Positions 25,545-38,000 of a DNA stretch of 64,000 bases are shown here, one piece after another. Location: positions 2,604,001-2,668,000 of the forward strand of contig NW_025408676.1 of assembly GCF_020360975.1 (NCBI RefSeq), read 5' to 3'. Numbering within the stretch: position 1 is the first letter of the stretch; each line of letters starts with the position of its first letter. The stretch is from Hirsutella rhossiliensis (taxonomy: Eukaryota > Ascomycota > Sordariomycetes > Hypocreales > Ophiocordycipitaceae). The notes beneath the pieces are model-generated. The model worked only from the letters and a program-made list of their open reading frames with translations, had not been told where the DNA came from and ran no database searches. A program made the position numbers and the translations under genes.

Positions 25545-28500
25545 AGTTAGTTAACTATATTAAATATACCCTTAATATTTAGCTATAAAAATAATATAAT
25601 ACCCTTTTAAGCTTAGGTCGCGTATATTTATTTTATTATTAATAAGATTATTACTTTTATAAAGCGCTCTTTTTTATTTTTTATTTATTTATTTAATAAA
25701 ATACTATTTACTTTTATAGCTCTTATAATCTTTTAAGCTAGTATTTACTTAAGTACTTTCCTTACTATAAGTAAAAGGGAAATTAATCTTTATCCCTTTA
25801 TTATATAGTAAGCTTCTAGCCTCTTACCTAGCTTTTAAATTACTATTATATTTATATTATAGAACTATTTTAAGAAATATAAAAGTGAAGTATAAGTATT
25901 AAAAATTATAGCTAGTTACTAAACTAAGGTTAGTTTATACTTCTTAATAAACTTTAAGAAGATACTATTTAAGCTTACTACTTTCTAGCTTATTATCTTA
26001 CTTAGCGCTACTATAATATTAGCTAGCTAGATTTATTAGTTAATTATAAGGGTCGCTTTAGCTATAAGCTAAGGTAGCCCTTAAGTTATACTAGCTTTTA
26101 ATAAGAAGAACTTAGCTATTAATATCTAGGCCTTTTTATTAAAAGTTTTTATTAGTTAGTCCTTACCTTTTTTAACTAGTAATAAAATATAAGTTAGTTT
26201 TAATAATAGCTTATTATAAAGTCTAGCTTATCTCTTTATATTTTAAAGCTTAGTATTATTAGTATTAAATTCCTTTAAAACCTTATATTAATAATCCCTC
26301 CTTACTTTATAAATAGTTTACTTTTAAGCTACTATTACCTTATATAGGTCTTCTTAGTTTACTTTACTCTTTTCTTACTTATACTTCTTCTTTACCCTCT
26401 TAGCCTCCCTTATTACCCTTCCTACCTTTAAAGTAAATTATATATTACCCTTAAGTAATACTTACTCTTAATATAAACCTATAGCTATTATAATTTATAT
26501 TAATATAGTAAAGATATAGTTTAGGTCTTAGTTAATATCTTTTAGTATTTAAAGTATTAGCTAGTATAGTCTTAGCTAAGATATAATCTTAGCTTTAACT
26601 AGCTTAACTTTTACTTTTTTTTACCTTATAGCTAGCTTAAGTACTTAAGCCTAAGAGTTAATATATAAAGTAATAGTTTAAGAGATAGAGTTTAACTTAA
26701 TTAGGTTTAAGTTAAGCTTAATATACTATATTTTAGTTTTTAGTATTACTTAAGCTAGGTTAATAATACTATCCTTTTAACTATAAAAGAATCTTATATA
26801 CTTCTTTCTTAAGGTAGTAAGTTTAAGTTATAGTTTTATTACCTTTTATATAAGTTATATTATACTATCTAAGGTTTTATTATATTTATCTTAAAGTAAG
26901 TAATAAATATTAAAGTCGTTTATTATTACTATAAGGTACTTTAGTTTAATAAAACTTAGGTCTTATAACGCTTTAGCCTTTATAGCCCTTAGTAGTAAGT
27001 AAATCGTTTATAGTTTAATATTATCTTTAAAAACTACCTTACCTTAATTTAGTTTAAACTAAGGCGACTAAGTCCTTAGCTTAAGCCTTTTATATATATA
27101 TAGTATATACCTCCTTTTTTTATAAACTAAGCTATAAAGCGCTACTTTAAAAGGTAAGGCCTTACTTCTTAGTATAGCTTTTACTTTTTATAGTACTATT
27201 AAGTTAAAGCTAGCTTAGTAGTAAAGCGCTAATTAAGCTAGCTTATATTTCTTTTATATATTCTAAAATAGTATTCTTAGTTATATATAAGTAAGGTTAA
27301 GGTAAAAAGAGTTAATTATATAAAGAGGGAGGCGCTTTATCTCTTAGCGCTTCTTTATTTATTATACTTATAAATATTATTTATACTTAGTTTAGCCTCC
27401 TTAGCCTTACTAGCTAGTAGGTATTTTAAACTTAACCTTTTATCTTAGCGCGGTTTACTTAGTCCTTACTTTTAGACCGCGGTTAAGCTAAGAATACCTT
27501 AAGTTTTAATAGTAGGTAGTACCTATTACTTAGTATATATCTAAGTATTTATAAACTATTAAGGTTATTATAAGTAATTTTCCCTTACTTTTTCCTAGGC
27601 TTTATTTACTATAAAGTAAGTTTAAGTTTATAATAAGTAGTTCTTTTAATATAAAATATAGTTATAAGAGATTTTACCTTTCTTAGCCTTATAATTATCC
27701 TTACTCTTATTATATACTATACTTTTATATTAGCTATAAAGTTATATTAATATATATTACTTAGTAATATAGCTATACTTATAATAATTATAGTATTTAT
27801 ATAGTTAAACTACCTTATTATAAGGTTTATATTAAGAGATTTATACTTTAAGGACTAAGCTTAAGTTATAAAGCTTATTAGCTTTCTTTAAAGTACTAAC
27901 CTTAATAAGTATAATTATTACTATTAATATCCTAAGTTAAAGGTATAGTACTTAGGCTTAAAAGACCTTAACTTTATTTACCTTTATAATCTTATAAAGT
28001 AATTACTCTTTATTTACTATTACTACCTTTAAAAGGATATTCTTAGCGACTATTATATATATATAGTAAATAATTATAGCCTTTAAAATAAATATAGCCT
28101 TAACCTAGCTTTAGTCCTTTTAATAGGCTCTTACTAAGGTATTAAATATAATTATAATATCCTTACTTTTAAGGCGCCTTACTACTATAGCGCTTATAGC
28201 TTTTAAGGCTATATTTACTACCTTTACTATATCCTTTAGTTTATAGCTTAGGATTTTAAGTAGTGCCTTAATAAGGACTATAATAATATTACGTTTATAA
28301 TATAGTAAGACCTATTTTACTATAGCTTTATATTAAGTCGGTCCCTTAGTCTTAGCTATAACTATAGCTTAAGTTTACTTTAAGCCCTTTAAGCTTAAAG
28401 TAATACTTAGGTAGAGTTCTTTTTTAACTACTTCTTTAATTACTTCTTAGATTATTATCTTAAAGCTCTTATCTATATAAAGTACTATTAATAACGCGCT

Positions 28501-28886
28501 ATTAATATAGCTTTTTACCTTAAAGGGCTATTTAATTACTATTTATACCTTATTAAACTATATACTTAAGATAAAGCTTATAAGTTTATTATATACTACT
28601 TTTTTTATAAGGTCGCTTAGCGCTTAAGTAGGTATTATATTACTACTTTAGGTTTATTAACTTACTTTATTAAGGTATATAAATTTAAGTAGCGTCTTTT
28701 TAAGCTATATACTTTAATTAAGCTTAATAAATTAAAGGCTATTACTATATTTACTTACTTTTTAGCTTTAGTATAGTATTATTACTAAAGGTAATTAATA
28801 CTATTAAATTAATTCTTAGTATTAGTTAGTATTTTAGTCGCGATATATACTTACTATAAGTATATATTAGTTTTATAGGAAGTTTA
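25545..28886 (-). mobile_element. LINE fragment E (5' half)
   Basis: Aligns with copy C from about 54530 to its 5' end, so it holds ORF1, the endonuclease and the start of the reverse transcriptase, and lacks the 3' half. LINE insertions usually lose the 5' end, so this 3' loss needs a later deletion or rearrangement. It is among the most AT-rich copies. The piece missing from it resembles fragment G, which lies on the wrong side for a simple interruption. Confidence 0.7.
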
Positions 28887-29127
28887 TTAATTAATATATA
28901 TAGTTTATTTTATTAAATCTATTAGTTAATAGCTTATATTATTATAAAGTAAGTAAAAGTATATATATAAGTACTATTTATAAGATAATATTAATAAGTT
29001 ATATAAAGCTTATTTATATATAGCTAGCTTATATATATATATATAAGATCTAGCCTTTTATATATAACTATATAGCTTAGGCTATAGCTTAAGCTTATAA
29101 CTTATAATAGTTAAAGACTTTTATAAA
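28887..29127. other. AT-rich spacer, nothing recognised
   Basis: About 240 bases between LINE fragment E and LINE fragment F. It contains runs of TA and a partly palindromic TATATATATA stretch near 29030. No coding or repeat match was seen. Confidence 0.5.
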
Positions 29128-30230
29128 AAGAACTACTAAGCTATAGTTTAGTATTAAAGCTAATAAAAAGAGATATAATAAGATTTTAAACTATAAAAAT
29201 ATACCCTTATATTCTTATTTTACTATTATAAAGAAATAATAGGTATAAGGAGGCTCTATAAAATAAGCTAGTAAAAAGAGGCTCTATAATATAGTTTAAG
29301 GGAATAACCCTTAAAGATAAAGACCTTTATTAAATATCTATACCTTCCTTTAAGAAAAGTAAGTTAAGATAAGCTTATCCTAATAAAATAAAATATATAT
29401 AAAATATATAAGTTAATTATAAGTAGAACGGATACTCTATTACCTATTTTAGCTTAGCGGTTCTAAAGATATCTACGATATAAGAATAGGTAGAGCATAG
29501 AATATTCTAGTTAAATTTACTACTTATACTAGAACCTATAGTTTTACGTTAACTATTATATTATAATTAAACTACTTACTAAGTTAGGAAGATATACTAT
29601 AGATAGAGCTTTTTAAGTACTATAAAATATACTAAAAAGCTAACTAAATAGTCTACTAATAAGTAAGTAATATTCTATAAAAGATAAAGGATTTCCCTAA
29701 GAGTAGTAGATATAATAAGTAAGTTTATAAGTATCTTTTATAATACTATTCTTTTAATATATTATTTAGCCCCTTATATACTTATTATAAATTCTAAACG
29801 AAATCCTATCTTATACTTCTTTAATTAATCTTTCTACTTATAGTATTAATTACTTAATCCTATGCTTATTACTTATACCTTTTTATATAAACTAACTTTA
29901 AGATAACTATAAGTATAAAGATAGTAGTAGACTTCTTAGCCTTAGCTTTAAATAAAGCCTTAAATATAATAGTTACTTTACTTTTACTTTTACCTTTCTT
30001 TTTATTAAAAGAAGCTAAGGCTAAACTAAGCTTAGTATAATTATTCTTATTATTCTTATTATTATAGTTATTACTAATAATAAAATAGAAATAGTTAGTA
30101 AGATTATTAATTATTATAAAAGTCTTTTAAGTAACTAAAAGTAACTTAAGCTTAACTTAAGCTAAGGTCTTAATAGTATTACTAAACTTACTTAAGTACT
30201 TTTTTAAGGACTTATATATATAGTAAGTAT
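29128..30230 (+). mobile_element. LINE fragment F, split by a solo LTR
   Basis: 29128-29191 and 29888-30230 align with copy A at about 7670-8090, inside the 3' region that carries the antisense ORF. Both ends of the LINE are missing. The copia solo LTR at 29192-29887 sits inside it with its own target duplication. Confidence 0.65.
29192..29887 (+). mobile_element. Solo LTR of the copia family (696 bp)
   Basis: Reverse complement of the 12623-13318 LTR, with exactly the same length. Flanked by TAAAC on both sides (29187-29191 and 29888-29892), a perfect 5-bp target duplication. This shows it is a genuine insertion that lost its internal region by recombination between its LTRs. Ends are TATAAAAA and TTTTTATA, more strongly RIPed than in the full element. 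Confidence 0.88.
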
Positions 30231-32185
30231 TCCTAAGAGAACTACTAACTATAATACTAAAGTTAGTTTAAATCTAGCTAAGGGTATAATTATTCTTTAG
30301 TTAAACTAGTAAACTATATTAACTTATTATTATTAAGATTATACTAGTAACTTATTTAAAGGTATTTAGAACTTTAGCGTTAAATAGGAAGGAAAAACTA
30401 AAGTACTTAAAAGAAAACCCTCCTTTCTTTTATAGCTAGTTTACTTTTATACTAAGTTATAATTATAATATATAAGAATCTTATACTAGCTATCTTAGGT
30501 ATTATTATAGTTAGTTAGAATTATATTAGCCTTACTATAAAGTAACCTTAGAAAGTAACTTCTTTATATATATAAGGTATATAGTATTAATTAGTAGTAT
30601 AAGCGTTTTTAGTTAATAGTTAATAGTTAATTATATAATTATTTTTAACCTTATCTTATAATAATATCTTTTTAAGCTCTACCTTTTTTTATTATAAAGC
30701 TTAGTAAGCTATTTTTTTATTAATACTAGCTTTTAACTAAGCTAGTAGTTAGGTTATTATACTAGCTTCGCGCTATACTTATTAAGTTACTAGTATTAGC
30801 CCTAGGTTTTTATTTTCTTAGTTAAGGGGCTTAGACTAAGGTTAAAAGAAGGTCTTAATAAATTTATTACTAGGTTTAAGTAAGCGAGGTCTAGGCTAGC
30901 TTACTTATAGCGGGGCTAGACTACTAGTATATTTATAAGCGCTTTTAAAAGTATTAATTAGCTAATTAATAAGTAAGTTAGCGTAGTTTACTAGTATAAT
31001 TAAAAATTAATTATACCCTTAGCTAGATTTAAACTAACTTTAATATTATAGCTAGTAAGCTTCTTAGGTATATAACTATTATACTATAAGGGTTATATTA
31101 ACCTATTTATTAATTAGCTAATTAGCGTTTTTAAAAGCGCTTATAAATATATTAATAGTTTAGCTTTATTATAAGTAAGCTAGCTTAGACCTTACTTACC
31201 CAAACCTAGTAATAAATTTATTAAGACCTCTTTTTAACCTTAGTCTAAGCCCTATAACTAAGAATATAAAAACTAAGGGCTAATACTAATAACTTAATAA
31301 GTATAGTATAAAGCTAGTATAATAATTTAATTACTAGCTTAGCTAAAAGCTAGTATTAATAAAAAATAGCTTATTAAGCCTTATAATAGAAAATAAAGTA
31401 AAGCTTAAAAGATATTATTATAAGATAAGGTTAAGGATAATTATATAATTAACTATTAACTAAAAACGCTTATACTATTAATTAACGCTATATACCTTAT
31501 ATATATAAAAGAGTTACTTTCTAAGGTTACTTTATAGTAAAGCTAATATAATTTTAACTAACTAAAATAATACTTATAATAGCTAATATAAGATTCCTAT
31601 ATATTATAACTATAACTTAGTTTAAAAGTAAACTAGCTATAAAGGAAAGGAGGGTTTTCTTTTAAGTACTTTAGTTTTTCCTTTTTATTTAATACTAAAG
31701 TTTTAAATACTTTTAAATAAGTTATTAGTATAATCTTAATAATAATAAAATAATAATAGTAGGACCCTTATAATATAGTAGTTATATACCTAAGAAGTTT
31801 ACTAGCTATAATATTAAAGTTAGTTTAAATCTAGTTAAGGGTATAATTAATTTTTAATTAAACTAATAAACTATACTAACTTACTTATTAATTAGCTAAT
31901 TAGCGCTTTTAAAAGCGCTTATAAATATACTAGTAGTCTAGCCCTACTATAAGTAAGCTAGCTTAGACTTTACTTACTTAAACTTAATAATAAATTTATT
32001 AAGACCTCCCTTTAACCTTAGTCTAGGCCCCTTAACTAAGAAAATAAAAACCTAGGGCTAATACTAATAACTTAATAAGTATAGTATAAAGCTAGTATAA
32101 TAACTTAACTATTAGCTTACTAAGCTTTATAGTAAAAAAATAAAGTAAAGCCTAGAAAGATATTATTATAAGATAAGGTTAAGGA
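30231..32185. repeat. Nested inverted array of short elements with a LINE-like tail
   Basis: A unit of about 430 bp (call it X), starting near CCTAAGAAG and ending GGTTAAGGA, occurs at 31763-32185 (+), 30650-31085 (-) and, without its first 90 bases, 31107-31435 (+). A stub lies at 30232-30330. The two inner copies are each followed by a 310-bp segment Y (30334-30650 and 31435-31745) whose last 170 bp match the LINE 3' end, including the TAA repeat tail. X plus Y therefore looks like a short element using the LINE tail, like a SINE. The pair forms an inverted repeat with arms of about 0.65 kb. Confidence 0.6.
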
Positions 32186-35025
32186 TATTATTATTATTAA
32201 GATTATACTAAGGACTTAGCTAAAGGTATTTAAAACTTTAATATTAAATAAAAGGAAAAAACTAAAGTACTTAAGGGAAAACTATTCCCTCTTTTAATAT
32301 AGGTCTATATTAAATAAGGTTATAATAGTAATATATAGGAAATTTATACTAGCTACTATAGGCTCTTCTTATACTATTATATCTTAGTATAAGCCCTTTT
32401 AAACTATAGCCGCTACTATCTTAAGCGGCTATAGCTTAAGCTCGCTAGCTTAGGCCTAGGGTTATAAGTAGTAGTCTCTCTTTAAAGGCCTAACTTATAA
32501 GCGCCTCTATTTACTATAGCTCTTATATTATAGCTATATAGCTATAGTTATATTAGCTTATTAGTCTATTAATTAATATAATAAGTAATATTTAGTTACT
32601 AAGCTAGGCGCTAGTATAGGTCGCTCTTAAGTAGGGCTAGTTAATTAAAATTTAGTTAGCTAGCTTTATTAATTATAAATCGGTTCTTATCTAGCTATAT
32701 AACTTTTTAATTAAGGGCGCGGTAGCTTATATTTACCTTTTATTATATAGTTATTAATTACGCGCGCTTAGCTTATATATGTATATACCTACCCTCCCCC
32801 CTTAGTTTTATTTATACCTCCTCCTATCTCTTTATTAGCTATCTCTTTTATAAGCCTTACTATTACCTTACTTACTTTATTTTTATAACTTTAGGCCTCT
32901 TTAGTATTATATTTAGTTTACTTATCGCTATATTATAATATTTAACTAAGAAGCTAACTTAGGTAATAATAGCTCGCTTCCTTTAAAACCCCCTCCTTAT
33001 AAGAAAGTTATTACTATAGTAAGATTAAAGCGCTCTATTTTATATTTTATATATATTAAGTATCTTATTAATAAGCTTACTTATAAGTCCTTTACTAGCT
33101 ATTAAAACTAATCTTATAAGTATTAATCTTAGTTTTATCTTAGGTTAGTCTTACCTTTAATATTTTTAGCTAACTTTAATAACTATAAAGGCTAAAGTAT
33201 ATATCGCTTATACTAACTTTAACTAGTTTTATTATTAAGTAAGTAACCTTATCTTACTATAGTACTATCTAAGTTTAATACTAATCTATATTTTAGATTA
33301 CCTTTAAAGGTAAAGAGGCTATATATACCTTTTACTAAGTATAGTCTAAGGTTAATAGCCCTTCCCTTATTAAAGGTTTAGTATAAAAGCGCTTTTACTA
33401 TACTATTTTAGAAACTTATATTTATGCTAGTTAAAAAGCCCTTACTATTAAAAGTAAAGGTATATTAAGTAAGTTTACCCTTAGTTTAGCTATAGTTATT
33501 AAGAATATTAAAATACTTATATTAGCTTTTACTTATTTTATAAATAATACCTACTATATATATAAGTCCTTAGAAAAGTACTTAAGTAAGTTTAGTAATA
33601 CTATTAAGACCTTAGCTTAAGTTAGGCCTAAGTTACTCTTAGTTACTTAAAAGACTTATATAGTAGTTAATAATCTTATTAACTATTTTTATTTAATTAC
33701 TAATAATAACCTTAATAGTAAGAATAGCGGTTTTAATCTTACTAAGCTTAGTTTAGCCTTAGTCCCTTTTAATAAAGGGAAAGGTAAAAGTAAAAGTAAG
33801 GCGGCTACTACGCTTAAGGCTTTATTTAAGGCTAAGGCTAAGGAGTCTACTATTATTAATATACTTATAGTTATCGCGAAGCTAGCTTAAGAACCTACTA
33901 TATCTCCTTTTATTAGTTTTAATACTAAGCTATAGCTTAGTAGTTCTCTTAGTACTAAGCCCGCCTTAAAGTATCCTTATCTTATATTACCTATTAATCT
34001 TACTAGCGCTCTTAACTTTATTTAATAGCGTCTTTATAGCTATTATAGTTTAGTCTTAGCTAAGATTATTATTAGTCTTAACCTTAATTAGATCTAAGGT
34101 TATAGTATAAGCTATAGTAAACGCCTCTATACTACTATTAATATAGGTCTTACTTTAATATAAACCTTAGTTATTACTTTATTTTATAAGCTAGCTATCT
34201 AAGCTAGCTTTAGTTTAAGTTTAAGGTTAAGCTTAACTAGTTATTATTAAGCTTCTTATAGTAGTAGTAGTCCTTATACTCCTTATAAGCTTTAAGTTAC
34301 TTCCTCTTATACTTTATATATTACCTTAAAGGGGTCTTATTATTCTTACTATAATAATAAGGTAGATATTACTACTAATAAGTTAAGCTAAGGTTATAGT
34401 TTAAGGGGCTAGTTACTAGCTCTATCTTAGTTTAGTTCTAAGTTAGGTTATATTTAATTATAGTCTTTTAATAATAAGTCTTATTTTATAGCTATTAAGG
34501 CTAGTTTAGTTAAGTTATATTAGTTTTATTTAGTCTATAGTTTAATTAGTAAGGTTTATACTTAGTTTAGGTTTAGTTTAGTTAATACTATAGTTTTATT
34601 ATTATAAGTCCTCTCCTTTCTTAAATCGCTTTAATAAAGAAAGTAGTTAGCTAAGGTAGTTTTAGTTAAAGCTACTTTATTATTAGCGCGACTTTAGTCT
34701 TATTATTTAATATATCTATATATAGCCTCTAAGCTAAGTTAAACTAATAAAGCTTACTTAAGTAAAAGAACTATTATACTAGCGGCGCTACTATCTTTTT
34801 CCCTTAAAAGCTTACTTTTATATTACTTATATCCTAAGCTTATATTAAAAGGGACTCCCTTACCTTCTTTATTAATAAGTAGTTAATTATTATATAATAA
34901 ATAGTATTTTATTTTTATTTATAAGTATATATTAGTAAGACTATACTAAGGACCTATTAATTAAAAAGGAAGTTATTAAGCTTAATCTTTCTTATATATA
35001 TCTAAGTAATTACTATATTAATATA
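32186..35025 (-). mobile_element. LINE fragment G (3' half)
   Basis: Starts with the TTA repeat tail next to the end of repeat unit X and aligns with copy C from 50525 to about 53355. It carries the antisense-ORF region and the end of ORF2. It stops where LINE copy H begins. Loss of the 5' part could be ordinary LINE 5' truncation. Confidence 0.72.
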
Positions 35026-35028
35026 CTA

Positions 35029-38000
35029 TAAAACTTCTTATAAAACTAATATACGCCTATAGTAAGTATATATTATAACTAAAATACTAACTAATACTAA
35101 GAATTAATTTAATAGTATTAATTACCCTTAGTAATAATACTATATTAAGGCTAAGAGGTAGGTAGATATAGTAGCGGCCCTTAATATACTAAGCTTAATT
35201 AAAGTATATAGTATAAAGAGACGCTACTTAAATTTATATACCTTAATAAGGCGAGTTAATAGACCTAAAGTAGCGATATAATATTAGCTTAAGCGCTAAG
35301 CGACCTTATAAAAAAAGTAGTATATAATAAACTTATAGGCTTTATCTTAAGTATATAGTTTAGTAGGGTATAAGTAGTAGTTAAATAGCTCTTTAAGGTA
35401 AAGAGCTATACTAGTAGCGCGTTATCGGCGGTACTTTATATAAATAAGAGCTTTAAGATAATAATCTAGGATATAATTAAGGAGGTAGTTAAGGAAGAAC
35501 TCCGCCTAGGTATTACTTTAGGCCTAGGGGGCCCTAAGCGAACTTAAGCTATAGTTATAGCTAAGATTAAAGGACCGACTTAATATAAAGCTATAGTAAA
35601 ATAGGTCCTACTATACTATAAACGTAAGATTATTATAGTCCTTACTAAAGCACCGCTTAAAATCCTAAGCTACGAACTAAAGGATATAGTAAGGGTAGTA
35701 AATATAGCCTTAAAAGCTATAAGTACTATAGTAGCGAGGCACTTTTAAAGTAAAGATATCGCGGTTATATTTAATACTATAGTAAGAGCTTATTAAAAGG
35801 ACTAAGGCTAGGTTAAGGCTATATTTAAACTAAAGGCTATAATCTCTTACTATATATATATAGTAGTCGCTAAGAACGTCCTTTTAAGGGTAGTAATAGT
35901 AAATTAAGAGCGATTACTTTATAAGATTATAAAGGTAAATAAAGTTAAGGTCCTTTAAGCTTAAGCGCTATACTCTTAATCTAAGATATTAATAGTAATA
36001 ACTATACTTATTAGGGTTAGTAGCTTAAAGGAAGCTAATAAGCTTTATAACTTAGGCTTAGTCCTTAAAGTATAAATCTTTTAATATAAACCTTATAATA
36101 AGTTAGTTTAATTATAAAGGTATTATAACTACTATAAATATAGCTATATTACTAAGCGATATATATCGATATAACTCTATAGCTAATATAAGAGTATAAT
36201 ATATAATAAAGGTAAAAATAAATATAAAGCTAAGAAAAGCGAAATCCCTTATAACTATATCTTATATTAAAGGGACTACTTATTATAAACCTAAGCTTAC
36301 TTTATAGTAAATAAAGCCTAGGAAAAAGTAAGGAAAACTACCTATATTAACCTTAACGGTTTATAAATACTTAGATATATACTAAGTAATAGGTGCTCCT
36401 TACTATTAAAACCTAGGGCGTTCTTAAATCGACCGCGGTCTAAAAGTAGAAACTAAGTAAACTACGCTAAAATAAAAGGTTAAGCTTAAGATACTTATTA
36501 GCTAGTAAGGCTAGGAAGGCTAAACTAAGTATAAACGATATTTATAAGTATAGTAAATAAAGAAGCGCTAAGAGATAAAGCGCCTCCCTCTTTATATAAA
36601 CGACCCCTTTTACCTTAACCTTACTTATATATAACTAAAAGTACTATTTTAGAATATATAAAAGAAATATAAGCTAGCTTAGTTAGCGCTTTACTATTAA
36701 GCTAGCTTTAACTTAATAGTACTATAAAAAGTAAAAGCTATACTAAGAAGCGCCCCCCCCCCCATAAAGTAGCGCCTTATAGCTTAGTTTATAAAGAAGG
36801 GAGGTATACGCTAAATATATATAAAAAGCTTAGGCTAGGGACCTAGTCGCCTTAGTTTAAACTAAACTAAAGTAAGGTAATTTTTAAGGATAATACTAAA
36901 CTATAAGTAATTTACTTACTACTAAGGGCTATAAAAGCTAGAGCGCTATATAACCTAAGCGTAATTAAACTAAAGTACCTTATAATAATAGTAAGGGACT
37001 TTAATATCTATTACTTACTTTAAGATAAATATAATAAAACCTTAGATAGCGCGATATAACTTATATAAAAAGTAATAAAACTATAACTTAAACTTACTAC
37101 TTTAAGAAGAAAGTATATAAGATTTTTCTATAGCTAAAGGGATAGTACTATTAACCTAGCTTAGGTAACGCTAAAGACTAAGATATAGTATACTAAGCTT
37201 AACTTAGACTTAACTAAGTTAAACTATATCCCTTAAACTATTATACTATAAGTCGATACTTAAGCTTAGGTACCTAAACTAGCCTTAAAGTAAAAAGAAG
37301 TAAAAGTATAGTAAGTTAAAGCTAAGACTATATCTTAGCTAGGACTATACTAGCTAATACTTTAAACGCTTAAAAATATTAATAAAGACCTAAACTATAT
37401 CTTTATTACTTTAGTATAAATCGTAATAGCTATAGTTCTACGTTAAAGGGTAAGTATTACCTAAGGGTAATATATAGTTTACCTTAAAGGTAAAGAGGGT
37501 AATAAGGGTAGCTAAGAAAGTAAAAAGGAAGTATAAGTAAGAAAAGAATAAGGTAAACTAAAAAGACCTATATAAAGCGTTTATAGCTTAAAAGTAAACT
37601 ATTTATAAAGTAAGGAAGGCTTACTAACGCGAGTTCTTAAAAGAATTTAGCGTTAATAATACTAAGCTTTAAAATATAAAAAGGTAGGCTAGACTTTATA
37701 GTAAGCTATTACTAAAACCGACCTATATTTTATTATTAGTTAAGGAAGGTAAGGACTAACTAATAGAAACTTTTAAAGGGAAGGCTTAGCTATTAGCCGC
37801 TAAGTTCTTTTTACTAAAGGCTAGTATATAGCTAAGGTAACCTTTATAGTTAACTAATAAATCTAGCTAGCTAACGTTATAAGGGCGCTAAGTAAGATAG
37901 TAAGCTAGAAAGTAATAGGTTTAGATAGCGTCCCCTTAAAGTTTATTAAGAAGTATAGCCTAGCCTTAGTTTAGCGACTAGCTATAATCTTTAATACTTA

